DNA from: an uncultured Lachnospiraceae bacterium
GTDB lineage: Bacteria; Bacillota; Clostridia; Lachnospirales; Lachnospiraceae
Assembly (NCBI GenBank): GCA_949502235.1
Contig: CATBDC010000044.1
Coordinates: forward strand, 1 to 32,533
Length of the DNA stretch: 32,533 nucleotides
Direction of reading: 5' to 3'
In this document: piece by piece, positions 8,031 through 16,350 of the stretch
How the letters are laid out: every line of letters starts with the position of its first letter
How positions within the stretch are numbered: the first letter of the stretch is position 1
Program-made: the position numbers and the translations under genes
Notes under the pieces: model-generated
Seen by the model: only the letters and a program-made list of their open reading frames with translations
Databases searched by the model: none
Told to the model about the DNA's origin: nothing

Positions 8031-8798
8031 ATGGCGTTTGACAGTACCGCACAGTTGACTTTGTTTTCGCTGATTATGATGAGGATGTCAGGCTTTATAT
8101 TATTGAACCCGGTATTCGGGAGAAGAAATGTACCGATGATTGTAAAGGCAGGCTTTATCTTTGTATTGACCTTACTGGTTTATTCGGTTTCTCTTGAAAA
8201 GGTGTTTGAGACATCCGGTGCATTTGAGCTTGGGTTCCTTTTGATAAAAGAATTTATAGCCGGTTACGTGATTGGCTATGTGATGGAGTTGTTTTTTTTC
8301 GCTATTACCTTCGGAGGCTATATTATAGACTTTAATATGGGACTTTCCATGGCTACCGTATATGATCCTCAGAGCAATGCGCAGGTAGCGGTGACAGGGG
8401 GAATTTTGCAGAGCTGGTATCTGCTTATGTTTTTTGCCGTAGATGGACATCTTGCGCTTATGAAGATACTGCTTACTTCAGCGGAGATAGTTCCCTACGG
8501 AGGAATTGTGATTACGCAGAATCTTTCAGCCAGGGTGCTGGAGATATTCCTGCAGTGTATAGATTTGGGGATGAGGCTTACCCTTCCTGTTCTCGCGGCA
8601 GAATTTCTTGTGCAGGTGGGAATCGGAATCATGAATAAGGTGGTTCCCCAGATTAGTATATTTGTTATTAATATTCAATTGAAAATAATTGTCGGCCTGG
8701 CGCTTCTTCTGATTCTGTTTTCACCTATCGGTGATCATTTGAGCAGAATTTTGACGGAGATGATGAGTACAATCCAGGGAATACTGACATTCTTATAG
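8031..8798 (+). CDS. fliR: Flagellar export gate protein FliR
   Basis: Polytopic membrane subunit of the export gate, 255 residues, with about six hydrophobic segments. Recognisable family stretches are an early LFSLIMMRMSGFILLNPVFG, a central GYVIGYVMELFFFAI and the later LPVLAAEFLVQVGIGIMNK-type motif. AGGGAGTG (8018-8025) precedes the ATG. flhB starts 17 bases after the stop. Nothing unusual is seen. Confidence 0.95.
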   Translation: MAFDSTAQLTLFSLIMMRMSGFILLNPVFGRRNVPMIVKAGFIFVLTLLVYSVSLEKVFETSGAFELGFLLIKEFIAGYVIGYVMELFFFAITFGGYIIDFNMGLSMATVYDPQSNAQVAVTGGILQSWYLLMFFAVDGHLALMKILLTSAEIVPYGGIVITQNLSARVLEIFLQCIDLGMRLTLPVLAAEFLVQVGIGIMNKVVPQISIFVINIQLKIIVGLALLLILFSPIGDHLSRILTEMMSTIQGILTFL

Positions 8799-8815
8799 AT
8801 TGGAAGTGAGTATAG

Positions 8816-9883
8816 TTGCCGTCAGGATCAGGTGAAAAAACTGAAAAAGCCACGCCTAAAAAGCGGAGAGAGCAAAGAAAAGAAGGTAATGTGGCATCCA
8901 GTAAGGACGTTATTGTGGTCGTTTCGCTTTTTGGCTGCTTTTATTGTCTGCAGATATTTTTCCCGATGATGTATGAACAGCTTAGAGACATACTCGTATA
9001 TCTGATTTCATCTATCGGGAATACGGATGAGCTGTCCTTAGGGGTTCTGCAGCAGATTGGCATGCTGTCTGTGAATCTGCTGGTGAGGTGTATTCTTCCT
9101 CTGGGGTTTATCAGCATGTTGATTGCCATTGTGGCAACAGGAGTTCAGACAAGATTTCTTTTTACCATGAAGCCTGTGGGCTTTAAGCTGAAAAATCTGA
9201 ATCCCTTAAATGGAATTAAGAGGCTTTTTTCCGCGAAAAATATTATTGAGCTTTTAAAGGCGGCTTTAAAGATCATCGTCCTAAGCGTAGTGCTCTATCA
9301 GCTTTTGAAGGATGAGATCGTGATGATTGCCCAGATGATGGATATTAATCCTACCGTTAGTTTTTCCTATGTTTTAAAGGAAATCATGGGAATGGTCATA
9401 AAGATTGGAATGGTATTTGTTGTTATCGCAGGCTTTGACCTATTTTACCAGAGATGGTCTTATGAGAAAAAGCTTAAGATGACAAAAGAGGAAGTAAAGG
9501 AAGAGTATAAGCAGGTGGAGGGAAACCCGCAGATTAAGGGTAAGATACGAAGCCTGCAGCAGAGTATGGCAAGAAGCAGAATGATGCAGGCTGTGCCGGA
9601 TGCGGATGTAATTATCCGAAACCCTACACATTTTGCCGTTGCCCTTAAGTATGATATTGATCATGATAATGCTCCGGTTCTGATTGCCAAGGGCCAGGAT
9701 TTGATGGCTCTTAGGATCGTAGAGATAGGAGAGCAGAATCATGTTGCAGTAATAGAGAATAAACCGCTGGCAAGGGGAATCTATGCTTCAACTCCCCTGA
9801 ACAGTGAGATCCCTGCTGAATATTATGGAGTAGTGGCAGAAATTCTCGTTAAGGTATTCCGTATGAATAAGAAGTTGGTGTAA
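8816..9883 (+). CDS. flhB: Flagellar export switch protein FlhB
   Basis: Membrane protein that switches export specificity from rod/hook to filament substrates by cleaving itself. The 355-residue protein starts with the basic GEKTEKATPKKRREQRKEG motif and has four membrane segments in residues about 30-210. Its cytoplasmic domain carries the autocleavage site NPTH at 269-272. The start is TTG 8816, preceded by GGAAGTGAG at 8802-8810; no nearby in-frame ATG would keep the conserved N-terminus. The next gene, flhA, starts four bases after the stop. Confidence 0.95.
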   Translation: MPSGSGEKTEKATPKKRREQRKEGNVASSKDVIVVVSLFGCFYCLQIFFPMMYEQLRDILVYLISSIGNTDELSLGVLQQIGMLSVNLLVRCILPLGFISMLIAIVATGVQTRFLFTMKPVGFKLKNLNPLNGIKRLFSAKNIIELLKAALKIIVLSVVLYQLLKDEIVMIAQMMDINPTVSFSYVLKEIMGMVIKIGMVFVVIAGFDLFYQRWSYEKKLKMTKEEVKEEYKQVEGNPQIKGKIRSLQQSMARSRMMQAVPDADVIIRNPTHFAVALKYDIDHDNAPVLIAKGQDLMALRIVEIGEQNHVAVIENKPLARGIYASTPLNSEIPAEYYGVVAEILVKVFRMNKKLV

Positions 9884-9887
9884 AAGT

Positions 9888-11951
9888 ATGAAGAGAATTT
9901 TAAACAGTGCGGTATCGCTGATTGTGGTTATGATTGTGCTGCTTTTGATTATACCGCTCAATACGTTCTTTCTGGACGTTATGATAATTTTAAATATTGC
10001 TGTGTCCATGATCGTACTTTTGATCAGTATGAATATTAAAGAGGCGCTGGAGTTTTCTATTTTCCCTTCACTGCTTCTTATTACGACACTTTTTCGTATC
10101 GGAATTAATATTTCTTCCACAAGAAGTATTCTTGGAAATTCAGGTACGGCAGGAGCTGTTATCAGAGCCATGGGTGATTTCGTGCTTCAGGGAAATGTGG
10201 TTGTCGGAGTCATCATCTTTTTGATTATTGTATTGGTTCAGTTTCTTGTTATTACAAAGGGCGCGGAACGTGTTTCCGAGGTAGCGGCAAGGTTTACCCT
10301 GGATGCTATGCCCGGTAAGCAGATGGCTATTGATGCTGACCTTGGAAGCGGTCTTATCACAGAAGACGAGGCAAGAGAGAGACGCCACAAGATACAGAAA
10401 GAGGCCGATTTTTATGGCTCCATGGATGGTGCCACAAAGATCGTAAAGGGCGATGCTGTCATGTCGCTGATTATTACGGCAGTTAACTTTATCGGCGGCT
10501 GTATTATCGGTATGGTTCAGGGCGGCATGACCTTTACGGAGGTATTGTCTGTATATTCTATCGCTACGGTAGGCGATGGTCTTGTGTCCCAGATTCCGTC
10601 ACTTCTTATTTCTACAGCTACGGGCATGATTGTAACCCGTGCCGTTGCAGAGGACAGTTTGAATCTGGATGTGACGAGGCAGTTTATGGCACAGCCCAGG
10701 GCAATTATGATGACAGGAGGAGTTCTTGCCATCCTTCTTGCAGTTCCGGGTATGCCGAAATTTCAGCTTGCGGTTGTATCTCTTACACTTATGCTTGGAG
10801 GCTGGCAGCTTTCAAGGCGTATGGAGGAGATGGGCGCTCCCGAAGCACAGGCTGCAATGGGAATTTCTGAAGCCGATAACGTACAGGTCAGCGAAGAGGA
10901 GAGCTTTAAGGATATCAACAGCGTATATTCGCTTATTACGGTAGAGCCTATAGAGATGGAGTTCGGCTACAGCCTGATTCCCCTTGTAGATGAAGAGAGC
11001 GGCGGAAGAATGATAGACCGTATTGTTATCTTCAGAAGGCAGTACGCCCAGGAGATGGGGCTTGTTATTCCGTCCATCCGTCTGCGCGACAGCTCAAGTC
11101 TTAATACAAACCAGTATGTGATAAAGATTAAGGGTGAGGAGGTTGCCAAGGGTGAAATCCTGGTGGACTATTATCTCGCGCTTGAGCCTCCAAATCCGGA
11201 GAAGGAGTTGGATGGTATAGATACCATTGAGCCTGCATATGGTATTCCGAGTAAATGGATTACCGTGGATAAGAAGGAAATGGCGGAGATTTATGGATAT
11301 ACAGTTATTGACCCGCTTTCAGTTATGCTGACCCACCTTTCGGAGACAGTGAAGAAGCATGCCCATGAGCTTTTGAACCGCCAGGAGGTTGTGCGTCTGG
11401 TGGACAATATGAAGCAGCAGTCTCCGGAGCTTGTTGATGAGCTGATTCCTGCACTTATTTCCTACGGTAATTTCCAGAAGATTTTAACCAATCTTTTAAA
11501 GGAAGGAATTCCGATCAAGGATATGGAGACGATTATGGAGACAATCGTGGATTCGTCCATGACAGTCAAGGACATAGAGACGATTACAGAAAATATCCGT
11601 GTTGCGCTTAAGCGTACAATTACAAGGAAGTTCTGTGAAGGCGGAAGCATGAAGGTAGTGACCCTTGATGCGGAATTAGAGAAGAATATTATTACCAGCC
11701 TGACCACGGGAGAGCACGGACTGTATCTTGCCCTTGCTCCTGATGTGATGCAGAATGTCATTACGCAGCTTTCGGATGAGGTAAAGAAGTTCCATGACTT
11801 CGGGCAGTCTCCCCTTGTACTTACGAGCCAGGTTGTGAGAGTACATTTCTATCACCTGATAGAACAGTTTTTCCCGGATATATATGTGCTTTCTTTTAAT
11901 GAAATCAGCAATAACATTCAGATACAGGCAATTGGAAACATTACACTTTAA
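9888..11951 (+). CDS. flhA: Flagellar export protein FlhA
   Basis: Largest export-apparatus membrane protein (687 residues). It forms the cytoplasmic ring that docks export substrates and couples the proton gradient. The N-terminal half (to about 310) has eight hydrophobic segments and the FHIPEP-family region at about 128-155 (RVSEVAARFTLDAMPGKQ). Then comes the conserved loop FYGSMDGATKIVKGDA (175-190), with D180 and D189. The C-terminal cytoplasmic domain begins near 330. The ATG lies only four bases after the flhB stop. flhF and flhG, which commonly follow in related organisms, are absent here; the sigma factor gene comes next. Confidence 0.96.
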   Translation: MKRILNSAVSLIVVMIVLLLIIPLNTFFLDVMIILNIAVSMIVLLISMNIKEALEFSIFPSLLLITTLFRIGINISSTRSILGNSGTAGAVIRAMGDFVLQGNVVVGVIIFLIIVLVQFLVITKGAERVSEVAARFTLDAMPGKQMAIDADLGSGLITEDEARERRHKIQKEADFYGSMDGATKIVKGDAVMSLIITAVNFIGGCIIGMVQGGMTFTEVLSVYSIATVGDGLVSQIPSLLISTATGMIVTRAVAEDSLNLDVTRQFMAQPRAIMMTGGVLAILLAVPGMPKFQLAVVSLTLMLGGWQLSRRMEEMGAPEAQAAMGISEADNVQVSEEESFKDINSVYSLITVEPIEMEFGYSLIPLVDEESGGRMIDRIVIFRRQYAQEMGLVIPSIRLRDSSSLNTNQYVIKIKGEEVAKGEILVDYYLALEPPNPEKELDGIDTIEPAYGIPSKWITVDKKEMAEIYGYTVIDPLSVMLTHLSETVKKHAHELLNRQEVVRLVDNMKQQSPELVDELIPALISYGNFQKILTNLLKEGIPIKDMETIMETIVDSSMTVKDIETITENIRVALKRTITRKFCEGGSMKVVTLDAELEKNIITSLTTGEHGLYLALAPDVMQNVITQLSDEVKKFHDFGQSPLVLTSQVVRVHFYHLIEQFFPDIYVLSFNEISNNIQIQAIGNITL

Positions 11952-11968
11952 AAAATGGAGCAGTCAAT

Positions 11969-12778
11969 ATGAGTACACAAAAGCTTCACAAGGATAAGTC
12001 TAATGAAGAGCTTTTAAAACTGTATAAAGAGACAAACAGCCTGGAAGTTAAGCAGGAGCTTGTTATGCGTTATATTTACCTTGTGAAAAGTATTGCGCTC
12101 CAGATGAGGGATATCTATTTAAGCTTTGTCCAGGTGGATGATATTATTAACGAGGGCGTCATTGCCATTATGTCCGCAATCGATAAATTTGATATGGATA
12201 AACATGTAAAATTTGAGACTTATATATCAAAGCGGATTAAGGGAATGATTATAGATCTGGCAAGAAAGCAGGACTGGGTGCCAAGAAGTACAAGAAAGAA
12301 TACAAGAGATATTGAAGATGCAGTGACAACGTTATATAATAAACTTGGGTATTATCCTTCCGTCCAGGAGGTGACGGATTATCTGGATATTTCTACGGAG
12401 AAATATCACGAGACCATGCGTAAAGCAGCGCTTTTTAATATTCTTTCCCTTGATATGGTGCTTGCGGAGGCCCAGGGAAATGAGATAAGCACAAAGCTTG
12501 ACCAGGGGGAGCCTCCTTCGCAGCCTGAAGACAAATTCCTGCAAAAAGAGCTGTCAGAGATATTGGCAACGGGAATCAGGGGGCTAAAGGATAACGAACA
12601 GCTTGTAGTTTCTTTATATTATATAGATGAGCTGAACATGAGACAAATTGCAGATGTAATGCAGGTGAGTGAGCCAAGGGTTTCTCAGATACATTCTAAT
12701 GCAATTAGAAAATTAAGAAAATACATGGAGAAATTTAACGAAGAAAGGGGGAGGAAAGGTGTTTCAGGGATATTATGA
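11969..12778 (+). CDS. sigD: Flagellar sigma factor SigD/FliA family
   Basis: Sigma-70 family factor of the FliA/WhiG/SigD class, 269 residues, which directs RNA polymerase to late flagellar and chemotaxis promoters. Region 2 (about 20-100) includes VDDIINEGVIAIMSAIDKFD and YISKRIKGMIIDLAR, followed by DWVPRSTRK typical of this class. Region 3 is about 110-165. Region 4 (about 205-262) has a helix-turn-helix, LNMRQIADVMQVSEPRVSQIH. TGGAG lies before the ATG. Its end overlaps the next rod gene by 20 bases. SigD-type -10 boxes seen later in the window (22161, 30447) fit its expected target. An anti-sigma factor FlgM is not in the window. Confidence 0.93.
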   Translation: MSTQKLHKDKSNEELLKLYKETNSLEVKQELVMRYIYLVKSIALQMRDIYLSFVQVDDIINEGVIAIMSAIDKFDMDKHVKFETYISKRIKGMIIDLARKQDWVPRSTRKNTRDIEDAVTTLYNKLGYYPSVQEVTDYLDISTEKYHETMRKAALFNILSLDMVLAEAQGNEISTKLDQGEPPSQPEDKFLQKELSEILATGIRGLKDNEQLVVSLYYIDELNMRQIADVMQVSEPRVSQIHSNAIRKLRKYMEKFNEERGRKGVSGIL

Positions 12779-13508
12779 TTTAGCATCAAATATGATAACG
12801 CAGAACCGTAATATGAATATTATTAGTAATAATATATCTAATGTATCTACGCCGGGATATAAAACGGACAGATTGATGGAGAGCACTTTCCGGGAAGAAA
12901 TGATCTACAGATATGACCAGCAGGGGAAGACCCAGGTGGGCATGGTGTCACGAATGAATATTGCAGATGAGAGGGTGACAGATTATAGTGAGGGAGGCCT
13001 AAGAGAGACGGGCAGCCCCTTGGATGTGGGTCTTACTGGTAATGGTTTTTTTGCTGTCCAGACCAACAATAACGGAATCGTATATACAAGAAACGGTTCC
13101 TTTAACCTGGATAATGACAGATATCTCGTGTTGCCGGGAATCGGGCGTGTGTTAGGAGAAGACGGAGCGCCCATCCAGCTTCCTACAGACAAGGTGGGAA
13201 TTGATAAACAGGGAAATATTACGTCTGAGGACGGTTATGAGAGATATGGAACACTAAGGGTAGTTGATTTTGCCGACTATGACCAGCTTACCAAGATTAC
13301 AGGCGGCGTATTTCAGGCGGCAGGCGCGCCGCAGAACGCCCGGGATGTAACAATAACCCAGCGCTACACGGAATATTCCAATGTTTCCATGGCAGAAGAG
13401 ATGACCAGGATGATGAGCGGGCAGAGGGTACTTCAGGGATCTGCGCAGATTCTTAAGATTTACGACCAGCTTATGGGAAAGATTGTGAACATTGGTTCTA
13501 CAACATAG
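12759..13508 (+). CDS. flhO: FlgF/FlgG-type rod protein (FlhO-like)
   Basis: Distal rod protein of the FlgE/F/G family, 249 residues. The N-terminus has the rod motif NIISNNISNVSTPGYKT (about 19-35). The centre has GNGFFAVQTNNNGIVYTRNG, and the C-terminus YSNVSMAEEMTRMMSGQRVLQ plus a final helix. Start GTG 12759 follows an AGGGGGAGG ribosome site and overlaps the sigD 3' end by 20 bases, so coupling is likely. In Bacillus the equivalent pair flhO-flhP encodes the FlgF/FlgG-like rod proteins. Which of the two genes here is closer to FlgF or FlgG is not certain. Confidence 0.85.
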   Translation: MFQGYYDLASNMITQNRNMNIISNNISNVSTPGYKTDRLMESTFREEMIYRYDQQGKTQVGMVSRMNIADERVTDYSEGGLRETGSPLDVGLTGNGFFAVQTNNNGIVYTRNGSFNLDNDRYLVLPGIGRVLGEDGAPIQLPTDKVGIDKQGNITSEDGYERYGTLRVVDFADYDQLTKITGGVFQAAGAPQNARDVTITQRYTEYSNVSMAEEMTRMMSGQRVLQGSAQILKIYDQLMGKIVNIGSTT

Positions 13509-13540
13509 AGTAAGATTTAAAACCAGAGAGGAGATATCGT

Positions 13541-14251
13541 ATGTATACATCATTTTATACTGCGGCCAGAGGAGCCATGGAGGAGCAGAGAAAGCTCGAT
13601 GTTATTGCAAATAACTTTGCGAATGTGAATAACTACGGTTATAAGGCAAAAAAGGCCGTTTTCTCTGATTTAATGTACTATAATCTGAATAATTACAGAG
13701 GAGACGACACACCGCTTAAAGCAGGAACAGGCGTTGTTGTGGAGAAGACAGATACGAATTTTGACCCCAGCGGGTTTGTGCCCACACAGGGCGAGTATGA
13801 TTACGCTATTGTGGAAAAGGGGTTTTTCATGTTGCGAAGTCCCATTGACAACGAGATTACATATACAAGAAACGGGCATTTCAGCCTCTCACAGAGAGGG
13901 ACGGAGTTTTACCTTGTGAACGACAACGGCAATTTTGTGCTGGATCAAAATGAAAATCCGATTTTGGTAACAGACGGGGAATTAAGCGGCGATATCGGAG
14001 TATTTGGCTTTGATGTCCTGGACGGAATGTTAAGTGTAGGAAATAATGAATTTTCACCGGTTGCCAAAAACGGAGATCCTTATCTGATGCCAGCGGCAAA
14101 AATGGTAGACCATACCCTGGAAATGTCCGGGGTGGATACGGCAGATGAGATTACGCGTACCATCGAGGCGCAGAGGGCTTATTCCCTTGCCCTTAGAATG
14201 GTTACCACATCAGATGAGATTATGGGTACAATAAATACACTGAGACAATAG
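13541..14251 (+). CDS. flhP: FlgF/FlgG-type rod protein (FlhP-like)
   Basis: Second rod protein of the FlgE/F/G family, 236 residues, in tandem with the previous one. The N-terminal motif is VIANNFANVNNYGYKAKK (about 22-39), and the middle has YAIVEKGFFMLRSP and ITYTRNGHFSLSQRG. The C-terminal EMSGVDTADEITRTIEAQRAYSL motif is the export/polymerisation helix. GAGAGGAG stands before the ATG. Together the two genes would build the distal rod under the hook. The name follows the Bacillus arrangement; a database search would be needed to assign FlgG proper. Confidence 0.85.
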   Translation: MYTSFYTAARGAMEEQRKLDVIANNFANVNNYGYKAKKAVFSDLMYYNLNNYRGDDTPLKAGTGVVVEKTDTNFDPSGFVPTQGEYDYAIVEKGFFMLRSPIDNEITYTRNGHFSLSQRGTEFYLVNDNGNFVLDQNENPILVTDGELSGDIGVFGFDVLDGMLSVGNNEFSPVAKNGDPYLMPAAKMVDHTLEMSGVDTADEITRTIEAQRAYSLALRMVTTSDEIMGTINTLRQ

Positions 14252-14262
14252 TGAGGTGAAAT

Positions 14263-14883
14263 ATGGCGATTAGCAGATATGAAGATATGAATGATATGAA
14301 GATAGATGTGCTCAAGGAGATGGGAAGCATCGGCGGCGGCAATGCCGCCACGGCCCTGTCCAGCATGTTAGGCGCAAAGGTTAACATGTCACTTCCGAGA
14401 GCAGAGATACTGGGATTTAATGAGGCACTCGAAAGGCTTGGACATCCGGAGGATCTGATTGCCGCAGTATTTGTGGAGCTTACAGGGGAAATCCAGGGAA
14501 TCATGCTCTTTATCGCGCCCCAGGATTTTTCAGATGAGGTTATTTTCAGGATGCTTGGAAAAACAAGCATACCTCTTCTTGAAATGGAGGAAATTGACAG
14601 CTCTGTTATTACAGAAATCGGAAATATTGTTATTTCTTCTTATGTTACGGCTTTGTCCTCACTTACGAATGTGGAGGTGGAGCTTTCAGTACCCCAGTTT
14701 ACAGCGAATATGCTGGGGGGAGTTATGAGTCTTCCGATGGCAATGATGGGCCAGCATTCGGACAGAATTATGATGGTGACAGGAGAATTTAAAATAGACG
14801 GAAAGGCTTTAAACAGTGGAATGCTTCTTCTGCCAGATGTAGAATCTTTGAATATTCTTATGAAAAAGCTAGGAGTTGATTGA
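14263..14883 (+). CDS. cheC: CheY-P phosphatase CheC
   Basis: Chemotaxis protein that dephosphorylates CheY-P and partners with CheD in Bacillus-type adaptation; 206 residues. Two CheC motifs are visible. The second is intact (E118/N121 in TEIGN). The first has D15 and E19 but serine at position 22 where family members usually have asparagine (KEMGS followed by IGGGNAAT). One site may therefore be weak or inactive. GAGGTG lies before the ATG. cheD follows after three bases, the standard cheC-cheD pair. Confidence 0.92.
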   Translation: MAISRYEDMNDMKIDVLKEMGSIGGGNAATALSSMLGAKVNMSLPRAEILGFNEALERLGHPEDLIAAVFVELTGEIQGIMLFIAPQDFSDEVIFRMLGKTSIPLLEMEEIDSSVITEIGNIVISSYVTALSSLTNVEVELSVPQFTANMLGGVMSLPMAMMGQHSDRIMMVTGEFKIDGKALNSGMLLLPDVESLNILMKKLGVD

Positions 14884-14886
14884 TAA

Positions 14887-15366
14887 ATGGCCAAGAAAAT
14901 ATCGGTCGGAATTGCAGATATGAAGATAGCAAGGCAGGAGGGGGAGCTGATTACATATGCCCTCGGCTCTTGCATCGGAGTAGCCTTTTATGATCCTATG
15001 ATCAAGCTGGGGGCCCTTCTTCATATTATGCTTCCTGAGAAAAATCAGGCAGACAGTAATGTGTTTAAGTATGCGGATTCAGGAATCAGAGAGACGCTTA
15101 GAAAGCTGTACGCATTTGGAGCTACCAAAGGACGGCTTGTGATAAAGATTGCGGGCGGAGCTAAGATGTTTGAGATGAAGGGGCCGGGAGGCCTTGGCAA
15201 TATCGGTGAGCGCAATGCCCAGAATGTAAAGAGAGTGCTGATGATGGAAGGCTTACGGGTCGTAAGCGAGGATACGGGCGCTAATTATGCAAGAACCATG
15301 CTGCTTAACGTGGAAACAGGCGGGGTGTATATCCGGTCGGCAGGAAAGCCGGAACGCCAGCTTTAA
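14887..15366 (+). CDS. cheD: Chemoreceptor glutamine deamidase CheD
   Basis: Deamidates glutamines on chemoreceptors and binds CheC, linking CheY-P level to adaptation. The 159-residue protein has the catalytic triad expected for CheD: T23, C29 (GSCIGVAFYD) and H46 (LLHIMLP). The later KIAGGAKMF and GERNAQNVKRVL motifs are conserved. The ATG is three bases after the cheC stop, with the ribosome site inside the cheC end (AAGCTAGGAG). Likely substrates in this window are the two chemoreceptors at 18327 and 28744. Confidence 0.95.
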   Translation: MAKKISVGIADMKIARQEGELITYALGSCIGVAFYDPMIKLGALLHIMLPEKNQADSNVFKYADSGIRETLRKLYAFGATKGRLVIKIAGGAKMFEMKGPGGLGNIGERNAQNVKRVLMMEGLRVVSEDTGANYARTMLLNVETGGVYIRSAGKPERQL

Positions 15367-15391
15367 AAGACTTATGCTATAAGCGGATTAT

Positions 15392-15399
15392 GTCGATAA
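15392..15399 (+). promoter_or_regulatory. Possible weak SigD -10 box upstream of cheV
   Basis: GTCGATAA differs at one base from the SigD/FliA -10 consensus GCCGATAA and lies 33 bases before the cheV ATG. No convincing -35 element is seen 15 bases upstream (TATG). Weak candidate only. Confidence 0.2.
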
Positions 15400-15431
15400 A
15401 TATGTAAGATAATATAAAGGAGAAAGTGGTT

Positions 15432-16349
15432 ATGGCTGATACAGAGATTTTATTGGAATCGGGAACAAATGAGATTGAGATTATGCAGTTTACTATATTC
15501 GGTGAGCTGTATGGTATCAATGTTGCGAAGGTGCGGGAAATTATGATGGCGGATAAGGTGAAGCCAATACCTCATTCTCATGAGGCAGTTGAAGGGATCT
15601 TTAAGCCGAGAGAGATTCTTCTGACTGTAATTAATCTGCCTAAGTATCTGACTGGAGAAAGCGGGGAAAGGAACGACAGGGATTTATTTATTATTACGAA
15701 TTTTAACAAGATGAATATTGCGTTCCGTGTACATACTGTAGTAGGAATCAGCAGAATTTCCTGGGAGGATATACAAAAGCCGGATAAGACACTTACGAAC
15801 GGCGAGGACGGAGTTGCTACAGGTATTGCCCAGTGCGGCGAAAACCTGGTTACGATCCTGGATTTTGAAAGAATCGTGGCGGAGATTGCGCCGGAAACAA
15901 GTATCCAGGTAGAGGAGATCGACAGACTGGGAGACAGAATTGCAAGAGATCATAATATCATCCTTGCAGAGGACTCGATTCTTCTGACAAAGATGATCAA
16001 GGATTCTTTGGTGCGTGCGGGCTATGCAAATATTAAGAACTTTAACAACGGGAGGGAAGCCTGGGAGTACCTGGCATCTATCCGCGAGGATTCTGACTTT
16101 GTTAATAAGGCAGCACTTCTTATTACAGATATTGAGATGCCTGAGATGGACGGCCACCGCCTGACCAAGCTTGTGAAGGACGATCCGAAGATGAAGGATA
16201 TGCCGGTTATTATATTCTCTTCTCTTATTAATGAGGAAATGAGAAGAAAGGGAAAACAGTTAGGTGCAAATGAGCAGCTGTCAAAGCCGGAAATAGGCCG
16301 CCTTGTTGAAGTAATGGATACATTGTTAGAAGAAAGAGGGCTGGTATAG
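15432..16349 (+). CDS. cheV: Chemotaxis coupling protein CheV
   Basis: CheW-like coupling protein with its own receiver domain; it joins chemoreceptors to CheA and adjusts sensitivity when phosphorylated. In the 305 residues the CheW domain spans about 14-150 and the receiver about 173-300. The receiver has acidic pocket E180/D181, phosphorylation site D233 (LLITDIEMPEMDG) and conserved lysine K285 (LSKPE). ATG 15432 is preferred because AAAGGAG (15416-15422) is nine bases upstream. The in-frame GTG at 15426 is only three bases from it. cheW itself is not in the window, so CheV may be an important coupler here. Confidence 0.92.
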   Translation: MADTEILLESGTNEIEIMQFTIFGELYGINVAKVREIMMADKVKPIPHSHEAVEGIFKPREILLTVINLPKYLTGESGERNDRDLFIITNFNKMNIAFRVHTVVGISRISWEDIQKPDKTLTNGEDGVATGIAQCGENLVTILDFERIVAEIAPETSIQVEEIDRLGDRIARDHNIILAEDSILLTKMIKDSLVRAGYANIKNFNNGREAWEYLASIREDSDFVNKAALLITDIEMPEMDGHRLTKLVKDDPKMKDMPVIIFSSLINEEMRRKGKQLGANEQLSKPEIGRLVEVMDTLLEERGLV

Positions 16350-16350
16350 G

